64,000 bases of DNA from Oscheius tipulae (taxonomy: Eukaryota > Nematoda > Chromadorea > Rhabditida > Rhabditidae). Shown here piece by piece: positions 1 to 9,832 of this stretch. Numbering within the stretch: position 1 is the stretch's first letter; every line of letters starts with the position of its first letter. The notes below the pieces were generated by a model that saw only the letters and a list, made by a program, of their open reading frames with translations, made no database searches and was not told where the DNA came from. A program made the position numbers and the translations under genes. Location: positions 1-64,000 of the forward strand of contig JASJZH010000006.1 in NCBI GenBank assembly GCA_037178975.1. The letters are read 5' to 3'.

Positions 1-64
1 AGCTTTGACCATGGTCTAAAATTCTAAAACCGACATGCGTTCCGGGTACTGTGGCACGGACAGG

Positions 65-2764
65 TTAGCGGAGATGGGCCCTTTCGGACTTGTGCTCATC
101 GCGCCAATGAGTATTAGCTTCAGCGGGGCTCTTAGTCTCGTAGTCACACACGGGGCACTCAAAGGCACCCGTTCTCTCAGTCTTCCAGCCTTTGTAGTAA
201 CTCCTTAAGTTGTTAAAAAAGAGCTATGTGGATACAAAACTTACGCATACCCAAAGGACCTCGAAAAAAGGCAATAGCTCGTGACTGATTCCCATGACAT
301 CTTGGAAGAGAGTCGGACAGTGGCCTTGAGATTGACGATGCGGGTGGCACGTGTAGTAAGACACTCACGAATCTGCTCGGCATTTTTTTTAGGGCACATT
401 TCTTCCAGCCGAAGCCGTTGCACAGTCGCCAGCTGGCTAACATCGTCGTGGTTCATCTATTGACAACAAGGCACATTAGTCACCAACAAATGCCAAACCT
501 CTCTAACCTCTCTGTTGTCAAGGCGACTGTCACAGCCGTGCTCGTCGTCGTCGTCGTCGCGGCGGTGGCGGCGTCGGAAATGCTCGTAGAGCTCGAACTG
601 GTAGTCGGGGCGAGCCTGAACTGAGACGCGATCGTCGTGGTGGCGAGCCAGTCTCTGACGCGACCCTTATTCTCCATGCCCACGTGCTCCGGCAGGTCTT
701 CATTATGTGTCTGCAATATGTTTTTTTTTTTTTTTTTTTTTTGAAAGGAAAAATTTAGGCCAAAGCATACCGCAGATGGGCGTCGACGATACATAAAGTG
801 TTTGTGCTTGAAACCGGCATTCCGAATCTGCTCCTTGGTGACGGTCTGTTCGTCAGGCAGGATGCAGAGGTAGCCTAGGACTCTGTCGAGGGCAAAGCCA
901 CGGAAGCTCTTCGGCGAAGCCGCCGGAGGAGGGCAGCTGAAGGCAGTCGAAGAGACGTTCAATGGTGGCGTTCACGTTCTCCAGCTGTGACTCGCGTTCC
1001 GAAGACCGCTAACTCGAGAGTGTGCACAAAGCAATGGCATGTCACTAAAAACGCAAAGGAGCGGCTGCAGTCTGCAAAGAGAAAAGGCTTACGCTAACCC
1101 CATGTGCCCCTCACTCCGACGATGAGGAGAGGAAGTCAGAAATAACTGGCCGTTCTCTTCGGGCTCTTGGCTCTGGAGAAGAGGTCTTTCGGCTTCACAG
1201 TCCCAGCGGCACAACAAGAGTGAGTATCAGGCCAGGGCTCCATTCATCTGCCAGTCTTCAGTCATCGAGGTCGCGCTCTCACAAGGCCAATACATGCCGA
1301 TGTGAGTCGGTCCGTGGCTTGTAACCGGTAACCTTGTCGTGGGCGATGACTATTTCGACCTTGAGACGAGGACCCGGATCCGTTGGCTGGGACTTGAGTC
1401 GATAGACGAACACACGTGTCGACCGGCGAGGCCCGAAAAATCAAAAGACTCCCTCCTCGTCAACCTCGCTGCGATAGTACTCTGTAGTTTCGGTAGTCTT
1501 ATACTAAAGCAAAAAGTTCACATTAGTCTAACACAAATGCAAAAAGGCTTGCTTACTTACTTTTCTGTGCGCACAGAACGCGGCCGAAGTCCAAGAGCAG
1601 CCAGTAGGACTCCAAGCATCAGAGCCTGAACATCCACGGGCGTCTTAAAAGGCTTGACGGAATCGGAAGCTCTCTGCCGAGATGGTTAGTTGCTTTCTCC
1701 TCAGTGGTGGACTGTGTGACATGGTCGAGACGATAGAGGAGGTCATGGAGGCCACAGGAGAGCTTGTCCTCGTACACACTTTGCATCAGAATAGCATTGT
1801 CCTTCTTGCCACGCATGCCGACTTCGTTTCGAATGCGCACGTGGAGAGGATCGGGATACTTGTTCGAGCTGATGTTGAGGCATTCGAAGAGCGTCAGAGT
1901 TATCAGGAGACCAGCGAGGACGCACATCAATGTGCTGACTTCCTCCGTCTTGGCACGCTCCTCGTCCATATCACAGTCCGAGCAGCTTGCAGTACGAGAC
2001 GCGGACTTTCAGGACCTTGGCGTACCAGTCGTAGAAGTCCCCAACCATCCTAACAAGTGGCTCTCCGTTGTCCTTGTCCTCAAAGCACCGATGTAGTCGA
2101 GAATTTGGCGCGCATTTAGGCTGACGACATCCGCTTTTCCTGCAGCAGCAGCAGCAGTCTGTCGTACGAAGGCAAAGAACAGACAGCAGCTTTCGGCGGA
2201 TCTTTTGATGATACTCATGCTGTGATTGACCAGGAATGCGCTGCGACTCGGACTCTTTTCCAGAGTGCGGAGAAAGCTCTGCTTTTATTTCCTCCACATC
2301 CTGGAATTTTTTTTTGTTGATAACGCAACACGAAACAATGACATACAAGGAGACTCTCTGCGGGCAACATCGGATTGTTGACAGATTGACGCATCCGGAA
2401 GGTGCCCTTATAGCTGACAATGTAGTGGTCAAGCTTCGAGAAGTAGAAGATCCGAGCGCTCTGCAGCAGGTACTTTGGTGGCCGGATCGCGGCAACTAAT
2501 ACTCGGCATGGCAAGGCCCTGATTTCGCAAAGTGGACATTAGAGCCGTGCGTAGATCTAAACTAATGCTTAGGTAAGGCTTAGGCAGTCAAAAAGCCACT
2601 CTAATACCGTTGAGTTTGCGCTTCCTGAGGTTCGTAGCGGCGACAGTGGCTGACGACGACGACGACGACGACGAGGCAGTTTCTAGCGGCGGAGCATGGC
2701 CGACATCAGACTTGGTGGCTTGGAGGCCCCGTCGTGGTGGTGGTTGTGGTTGAGTCGGATCCAT
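65..2764 (-). pseudogene. Left copy of an unrecognised C2H2 zinc-finger gene pair, frameshifted
   Basis: A multi-exon gene read from ATG at 2764 (Pro/Gln- and Ser-rich N-terminus) to TAA at 65-67. It matches the right-hand copy (3023-5712) exon by exon, which is how it was delimited. The last exon is intact and encodes a textbook C2H2 finger near 92-160: FECPVC, 12 residues, then H-x4-H within NTHWRDEH. Elsewhere the frame is broken relative to the sister copy: a two-base loss near 2430-2450, a one-base gain followed by a one-base loss near 1145-1235 just after the shared MTEDWQMNGALA segment, and further shifts near 790-830 and 630-660. Exon lengths and splice sites are otherwise kept. I do not recognise the family. 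The breaks suggest a decaying duplicate; sequencing errors cannot be excluded but would have to be numerous. Confidence 0.55.
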
Positions 2765-3022
2765 CTGCTTCTAAAAGCACCTTAGTCATACACAAAAGTG
2801 AAATGGATAAAAAGTCAAAGACACGGTCATCATGGAGAGCCATAGTCTGTTTTTTTTTTTAAGAACAGACAACATCAAATTTATCGCGTGCAACAATATA
2901 ACAATAAAAATTGCTAGCTAGCTATTCGTCAAAATAAATTATTTTAAAGAAGGTAGTGTTGGTCAAATCCTGTTGACGACTCTCAAGAAGTTGAAGGTCA
3001 ACTGCTGCTGCTCTCGAGTGCC

Positions 3023-3257
3023 TCAGCCGCACGTGATGTTGCAACGCTTTCCACTTGCACCTGTAAGCCTGGAAGCATTTTTACATCTATGCAAACAAAC
3101 ATACGGCTTTGAGCTGCTATAGGCCAAGTTGCAAGGACACATTAACAAAAGTGATGAGCGCTTTGCATGATGCTCCTTCTTCCAATGAGTATTGGCCTCT
3201 TCGGCAACGGGGCACGTGAAATCGCACTGGTATACGGGACACATATACTCTGCGTTC

Positions 3258-3299
<42 letters not shown>

Positions 3300-5712
3300 A
3301 CTGACTGACTGACCGCCGACGCGTAGTACTCACTAAAGACAGACAACATCTAGAGGCCTAAGGTTAAAATACCCGAGTGCTTCACTAAAGGCGACGCTCG
3401 TCGTCATGGCTGCGGACGTGCCCATCACCTGCTGGAAGAGAGCCAGTGTTTCGCGAAGATCAACAACGCGAGCTGAGAGGTCTGAGAGACGGTGACGAAT
3501 CTGCGTAGCTGACTGCGTTCTAATAGAAGTGCCGCTCCATTGACGAGCATTGCTTAATCGCCAAGCACATCGCATCATCTTTGCTTCACTCTGAATTTTG
3601 TTCTGCTCTATTAAACTTCTGGCTTAAAATCATGACATACGCGCTCGATGTCGCAGTTCGGGTCGTCGCAGAACTCTTCATAAGAGACGAATTTGTAATC
3701 TTGTAGGCGGGCGTGAATAGACAGCGTGTGAATTGTCTCGAGCCAGTCGGCGACACGTCCCTTATTTTGAGCTCCCGCGTGGTGTTGAAGCGAAGTGAGG
3801 ATGTGCCTGAATATAACAAGAGATAAAACAAGAGATTTCAAGCCTAAACAGACCTCAGATAGACGTCGACCTCATCTCGGGACCAGTCGGCCGTAGCGTT
3901 GCGTATCTGTTCTTTGTCTACAGCCTGCTCATCGGGGAGAGTGCAGAGGAAGCCCATGACTCTGTCAAGCGCAAAGCCGCAACGAAGACTTTTGATCGTG
4001 TAGAAGCAGGCGGGCAGCTGAAGGCGGTCGAACAGGCGCTCCACGGCAGCACCCACAGTTTCCAGTTGTCTCTCCCGGTCCAGCATGCCGAGAATGCCAG
4101 AGAGTTTGTGCGCACAGAACAGCGGTCTGTCCCTGAAAGCATGTATTTTGTAGTGGACAAAAGTGAAATTAGACGCGTACCCTATCAAAGAGTCATTTGC
4201 TGAAATCAGCACACGCTGGCCCTCCTCTGCTGGTTCTTTCACTGCCGAGAAGAGATCCTCTTGGCGAACGGTTCCAGCGGCACAGCAGAGAAGTATCACG
4301 GCAAGGGCACCATTCATCTGCCAGTCTTCCGTCATCGAGGCCACACTCTCACTGGGCCAGTTCAAGCCGAGGCGAGTGGGCATGTGAGCTGCGTATCCCT
4401 TACTTTTGTCATGAGCAATGGTGACTTCGAGCTTGAGACGTGGTCCTCGATCTTCTGGCTTGGACTTGAGACGCCAGACGCGCACGTGACGACCCGCGAG
4501 ACCGGCAAAGTGCAGATGCACTCCCGTCACTCCGTTGAAAGCGTCGTCATGTTCATTCTCTGTCACGTCTTCCCCAGTCGTATGCTTCTCGAGGTACTCT
4601 TGAAATGAAAGAAACACATTTGTATAAGACAAAAGTGACAGAATTACTTTTTCCCGATGTGACAGAACGGGCTCGTAGGCCGAGACTGGCTAGCGTTACT
4701 CAAGAAGAAAAGATTGTACGTCGGCAGGCGTCTTAAAGGCAGATGAGCATTGGTCGAATCGAGTGAGCAGATCGTGTAGACCACACGGGAGTTTGTCATC
4801 GGTAACCTGCTGTAGCTGTTCAACATTTTTGGCCCTATTCCTCTGATCCCTCTCCCGCTTGACCTCTTGACGAGCCAAACATCGTCTTGTTGTTGAGATG
4901 GACAGGCAGTCGAAGAGGGTGAGTGCGAGCATCGCACCGGCCACCACAGTATCGACTGTGCTCGTCTCTTTGGATTCGGCTCTCGCCTCGTCCATGTTAC
5001 AGTAGAGGAGCTTCGTGTGGGAGAGTCGTACTTTCGGAATCGAGTCGTACCAGTCCCCAAAGTCGGCGATAAGATAGCGCAGCTTCTCCTGATTGATCTG
5101 CTCCTTGACGTAAGTAAGAATGTCCCGCGTTGTCATCGTCACTGTCTTATTGATGTGGCGTACGTAAGCCGAGAAGAGGCAGAAGCTTCTCCCGGCGGTG
5201 ACGAGAGACTCCGGACTGCGGCCGATGATGAAGGCACGACGGCTGGGGTTACCGTCCAGCAGCTCTCTCAGCACGCCCTCCATCTCTGCAGGATCCTAGA
5301 AACACCGGAAGTCACAAATAACCCAAAAAAAAGAGCCGAATAAACAATTACCATTAGAAGCTGGCCAGGGAGAGCCGTATCGTCCACCTCCCGGCGCTTG
5401 TTGAAGCAGCCGCGGAAGCTTGCAACAAAGTGGTCACAGTTGGAGCTCAAGAGAAGGCGCTCACGGTCCGCAACTTGGATATCTCTGGTCGGGTCACGAC
5501 TTGCACTCGGCTCGTGTCCTCGAACGCGCAGCATGGTCATGATGTTGTCTGCTAAAATCATTATGTGTCTGTCTTTTTTTTTAGAGCTATAGTCTCTAAA
5601 AAGCCTCACCAAAACGGGCCTTCTTGGTAGCTGTTGGTTGCTGTGGGCTTAGGCTTGGTGGTGGTGGTCGAGTCTGCGATAGGGCCTTCTTGATGGTGTG
5701 GTGTTCTTCCAT
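3023..5712 (-). CDS. Right copy of the unrecognised gene family, C2H2 zinc finger at C-terminus
   Basis: Starts at ATG 5712 (MEEHHTIKKALSQT, then a Pro run). Exons: 5712-5610, 5551-5352, 5295-4648, 4598 to about 4191, about 4142-3844, then smaller 3' exons with introns of 40-50 bases, ending at TGA 3023-3025. The body is predicted helical and matches no family I know; conserved blocks shared with the left copy include LPCGLHDLL, MTEDWQMNGALA, FALDRVMGFL and KGRVADWL. A Thr run from an ACT repeat precedes a zinc-finger-like motif CPVYQC, 12 residues, H-x4-H (NTHWKKEH). The C-terminus extends about 50 Cys-containing residues past the sister's stop. One frame break, near 4696, puts a stop in exon 3; the homologous frame resumes one base later, so a single-base deletion or a sequencing error is likely. 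Possibly nuclear or nucleic-acid binding; function unknown. Confidence 0.5.
3259..3299. repeat. GTA trinucleotide microsatellite inside a coding exon
   Basis: About 13 units of GTA on the plus strand. On the minus strand it reads as ACT codons and gives the polythreonine run just before the zinc-finger-like motif of the right-hand gene copy. Confidence 0.9.
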
Positions 5713-6060
5713 CGCGCTACAGAGCTTAGTCTATGAATAGGATTAGTAGTAAACAAAAGTGAACAGTGTAGGAAGGAGATGTGGCTAAGCTTTTCTGTTC
5801 AGTGGCTAAGCGAAAATCACAAATATAACAACATATTTATGGTCTGGGCTTAGCCGAAACCCAATAGAAAACAAGCCAAAGCCGTGATGTCTTGAAGACA
5901 GATGTTTCTCCTCTCACTCAAAGCCCCGTAACATTTTCGTTGGATGCAAACAAAAGCCTTACACAATAGTCATGCTCCAAAGTAAAAGTTGGACGTTTTG
6001 AAAAAGTAAAAGGCAGCAAATGCAAAATGGAAGAGAGCATTAGAGGGTGCTAGAAAAGTA

Positions 6061-6690
6061 AGAAAACGTTAGTAGCAGACAAAAGTGATGTAAAAGTCAT
6101 GAACGTTCATGGCTTTACCGAGGAGAGGGTAGGAATGATAAAAAATGAGCGCCAAAATCGTATTTGAATTTGTTGGGAAAATGCGCGCCAAAAATCCAAA
6201 AACAAGAGTTTGCGCTTAAAAATTAAGCAGTCACAATAGTGAATCATGACCAAAGAGGAAGTAGTAGACAAAAGTGATGTAAAAGTCATGAACGTTCACG
6301 ACTTTACCCGGGAGAGAGGGGAGGAATAATAAAAATGAGCGCCAAATTTGAGTTTAAATTTTTGTTGCAAAAATGCGCGCCAAAAATTTGAAATACAATA
6401 GTTTGTGTTTGAAAATTAGAAAGTCATAGTAGTGAATCATGATCAAAAGACAAGTAGTAGACAAAAGTGATGTAAAAGTCATGAACGTTTGATTTTACCG
6501 GGGAGAGGGTAGGAATAATAAAAATGAGCGCCAAATTTGAACTTGAATTTGTTGGGAAAAATTTGAATCGCAGAGGTGGTAAAAGAAATAGAAAGCCACA
6601 ATAGTCAATCATGATCAAAAAGCAGGTAGTAGACAGAAGTGAAGTCATGAACGTCTATGACTTTACCGCGTGAAGGATAGGGATGATAAA
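6061..6690. repeat. Tandem array of about 3.4 units with a palindromic core
   Basis: Four successive units begin near 6068, 6260, 6453 and 6626, with period 193, 193 and 173 bases and the last one truncated. Each starts with GTAG(C/T)AGACAAAAGTGA, followed by a near-palindrome centred on GTCATGAACGTTCATGAC, then GGGAGAGGG, ATGAGCGCCAAA and GTGAATCATGA. Units differ by substitutions and small indels, so they are an old array. The leading ACAAAAGTGA motif also occurs in introns and flanks of the adjacent zinc-finger genes. Bases 5713-6060 hold the upstream flank of the right gene copy and show no gene. Confidence 0.85.
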
Positions 6691-7059
6691 ATAAGGCTTA
6701 GGCGAAAGTTCGCTTTTGGCTAAGACAAAAGTGAAATTTTTCGTTGATTGGCGCGGCGCTGTGTTTGTGGTGGACTCTCGGACTCAGAAGGATCGAAATC
6801 TTTATTAGGCAAAAAAAGGCTTAGTTTGGTGTGTGTGGCTTCAAGTCTTTTTTTTCAGAAAGGTCAATTGTATTAAAGTGTTAGAGGATTACATTGTCAA
6901 GACAGTTGAGATGCTGAGCACTGCCGGAACGATCCTTCTTCAGAGAGGTGTAGAGGGCTTTCCCCTCGAAGAAGAATCATTTTCTTCGGACCTTGTTTTT
7001 CTGTACATCCTGACAGAGCAATGGCGAGCCTAAACGATAGTTTATTGGTATTTATGCCC

Positions 7060-7600
7060 AAAAAAATCACCAACCAGACATTGTCGAAAAAAAGGCTGCG
7101 GGCTTTTTGGTCGTCGAAAATCAGACTCTTGACGTTCTGCTTCTTGTCGAGGTCGCGGAACTCGACGAAGCCTCCACGACAGTCCTATTTTTCAAGAGCT
7201 TCTTGAGACTGATCTAGAAACGCAATCTATAGTGTTATATCAGCATAGAAAGAACTCACATTAGCCTTGAATTTGTCATCGACAATGTTGCCGTATGCGA
7301 ACGGCTCACCCAGTTTCTACTTGTTCGACTCCGACGGCTGACCTTGGAAGCTAGCGTGCTGATTTCCTCCTCCTAGAAAAATGCATTTGTAAGTTATAAA
7401 CGTCAATCGCAAAAACCAACTTAGCTTCAATGAGCCTACAATATCCTCGTCCATCTGCGAGCCATCTCCCAGGCTTTTGCGTCGTCGAAGAGCTTGGATG
7501 AGTATTCCTATAATTTACGCGAAAATCACACATTATACATGGCTGTATTCGAGCGCCTAGCTTCGATGCCAACCTTTTCATATAGCTTTCTCGCTTCGGC
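7060..7600 (-). pseudogene. Decayed coding remnant, family unknown
   Basis: The minus strand reads protein-like segments interrupted by stops: a segment near 7560-7600 (AEARKLYEKVGIEARRSN), KLFDDAKAWEMARRW near 7450-7490, KLGEPFAYGNIVDDKFKAN near 7260-7330 and GGFVEFRDLDKKQNVKSLIF near 7085-7160. Acceptor-like CTAG or TTAG signals separate some of them, so they may be exons of one former gene. In-frame stops inside two segments argue against a working gene. I do not recognise the protein. The case rests on composition and charge pattern only. Confidence 0.25.
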
Positions 7601-7624
7601 TTAGGCCAGAGAAATTCTTGTTGA
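7502..7624. repeat. Direct repeat, copy 1
   Basis: About 120 bases beginning TATAATTTACGCGAAAATCAC and ending in TTGAGTTT recur at 7883-7994 with substitutions and small gaps. Both contain GAGCGCCTAGCTT, GATGCCAACCTTTTC and CTCGCTTCGGCTTAGGCC. The repeat covers part of the decayed coding remnant. Confidence 0.8.
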
Positions 7625-7852
7625 GTTTGTGTGCAAAAGTCTTGCTAACACAAAAGTCACACACTAAAGTGTAAACCTATGTTTAAAAGAAAATTGAAGG
7701 CTTAGTTCGACGGTATAAAATCGTCAGGCACTATAGAAAGTGAGAAACTACCACTTAAGTTTTGATGAAATAACTTAAAAAAAGATAAAAACATAGCCAC
7801 TATATGTAAAAACAATAGTCGTAGACAATAGTGAAATATTGGTTATGCCTAA

Positions 7853-7882
7853 ACGTTAAGAGCCTAAGCCTAAGCCTAAGCC
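7853..7882. repeat. Interstitial TTAGGC (nematode telomere-type) repeat
   Basis: Three perfect GCCTAA units at 7862-7879, the reverse complement of TTAGGC, flanked by partial units. TTAGGC is the telomere unit of many nematodes. Here it is internal, not a chromosome end. Confidence 0.7.
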
Positions 7883-7994
7883 CATAATTTAAGCGAAAAT
7901 CACACAGTATACGTATTCGAGCGCCTAGCTTTGATGCCAACCTTTTCGTATAGCTTTCTCGCTTCGGCTTAGGCCAGAAATTCTTTGAGTTTTT
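7883..7994. repeat. Direct repeat, copy 2
   Basis: Second copy of the 7502-7624 repeat, about 10 bases shorter in the middle and directly preceded by GCCTAA units. Bases 7995-8900 beyond it are AT-rich with scattered GGCTTAGG-like words, and I see no gene in them. Confidence 0.8.
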
Positions 7995-8906
7995 TTGTAC
8001 AAAAAGCCTAAGCCACAAATAACACGCATGATTTAGTGACTCATATGTATTGAGCCCAATGTGTCGTCAATGGAAGATCCGGAATCAGTTGAGTTGAGAA
8101 CGAGACAATAGGGTATAAATCATACTTCTGAAAATGAAGCCAGTTGCTATCACTCTCGCCTCTGCTTCCCCTCTGGTGGTGGCCTAGAAACTTATCTTTA
8201 TTAAAGAGCAAATATGAAGAAACTTATCATCTCTTCTGTGTTAGCCCTTAGGCTTTGCGACCTCATTCTTAAGAGCTTCTGAAACGACTGCATGCTTTCG
8301 GGACCATCTTAAGCCCAGACTGGAACTGAGAGAGTGTACACGACAAAGTCGCTTTGTTTCACTGGTGGTAGCCTGTTGACCCATATTAAACAACAGTAGT
8401 TTAAAAAAAATAGTTTACAGAATAAAAATATGAACAAATTGACAACATGTGGTCTAGGATAAAAAACAAAATCAAAATCTTCTAGTGTGCGTCTCAACTC
8501 TATTGATCCAACATTTAATGAATTCGAACCTATTTTGAACGCAAAGCTTTTACTAAAAACAAAGAGATCTGTATTCTTCTGAGGAAGGACGTGGGTTTGA
8601 CTTTGTGCTTAATACTGTTTCCTTTTCGTTGCTTTCTTTTTTTTCCATTTCGCGTCATTTGATCCCACTTTCTAACTTTTGGCTAACTTTATATATTGGG
8701 CTGGTATATAAGCCTTTTCGCTTGTAAACATGTCCTTTGCCTTGTTTCGATAACGGCCGAGCTATTGATTATAGCACCTCGTGTTGCTCACTCAGTCCTC
8801 TACCACCACCATGCAAAACACCACTACCCTTCCTCTTATTCTCTATTCTCTGTTCGCTTTGATCCGGACTATTGATGACCTGCCACCCTACCATTTGCAA
8901 TATGTT

Positions 8907-9065
8907 AAATGAGTTCCACAAAAGCACGAATAGAGCCCAAACGGCGGCATATATCAACGTTGTTTATGGCCAAGGACGACGTCTACGAGAGTACGCCAGT
9001 TGTGATTTCATCCCTTTCGGTCAGGGGACAAAGCGTCGAAGATGAGCCAAAGTCAGGTGGACCAA
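8907..9065 (+). mobile_element. Mariner-type transposase fragment, N-terminal, copy 1
   Basis: In the frame giving NEFHKSTNRAQTAAYINVVY this matches the first helix-turn-helix of mariner/SETMAR transposases. It then runs through a degraded second half to a stop. The same sequence in better shape follows immediately downstream, so this is a second, more degraded copy of the N-terminal part. Confidence 0.6.
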
Positions 9066-9084
9066 CAAGTCTTTTCACTTTTAC

Positions 9085-9510
9085 GACCCGACCATCTGCG
9101 ACATGAGTTCCTCAAAGGCACGAATGGAGCCCAAACGGCGGCTGATATCAACAATGTTTATGGCCAAGGGATGACGTCCACGAGGGTATGCCAGATGTGG
9201 TTTCATCGCTTTCAGTCTGGAGACGAAAGCGTCGAAGATGAGCCAAGGACAACTTTTGATGAATCGAAGCTGCTGCAGCTCGTGAACGAGAACAATCAGC
9301 AGACTACCCGTGAACTAGCAGGATTTTCAAAGGAAGCGTCAATGAGTGGGTCCAGGGCAGACACGAAGTCCTGATGTGAAACCCAACCCTCATAAAAGAC
9401 GATTATAATCTGTGTTTTCTGAGATATCAAAGAAGTGGTGCACTGGAAATTGCTGAATGCTGGAACTACCCTTACGGCCGCCATAAACAGCCAGCAAGTT
9501 TCCCGTTTCT
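9085..9510 (+). mobile_element. Mariner-type transposase remnant with internal deletion, copy 2
   Basis: Reads HEFLKGTNGAQTAADINNVY, then FHRFQSGDESVEDEPR, then NNQQTTRELA, the successive N-terminal DNA-binding blocks of mariner transposases. After about 9330 it jumps to KPNPHKRRL and, in a shifted frame, VVHWKLLNAGTTLTAAINSQQ, which belong around the second catalytic aspartate. Most of the catalytic core is missing, and stops and frameshifts are present. I did not find terminal inverted repeats. Inactive. Confidence 0.7.
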
Positions 9511-9832
9511 TCGGATTGCATTCATTCGCAACACCTGACCCTTCTCTCGTTTCAATTTCATTTCCTCGTTTCTTGTTTCCTCAAACGTTCTTCTACCCCG
9601 AGATAGCATCTAAATATGTTGACCATGCCCTGAGGGCAGAATCGTAAGAAAGCCGATGTATACCGACTCGTAAGATTTGAAACACTAATATTACAAGCAC
9701 TCTTCTGATAAATACCTACAGCTATGAGGAATAATTATTAGCTCCAGCGCTGGGCACCTGACCCTTTTCTCGTTTCTAGGGCAACATGACAGCGACCGAG
9801 CTCGGCCACATTTGCACCAGATCTCTGTTTAC

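Noticed and set aside
3142-3333. Leucine-repeat frame on the minus strand
   Set aside because: A shifted reading of the GTA repeat; the frame that gives polythreonine continues into the zinc-finger-like motif and splices correctly.
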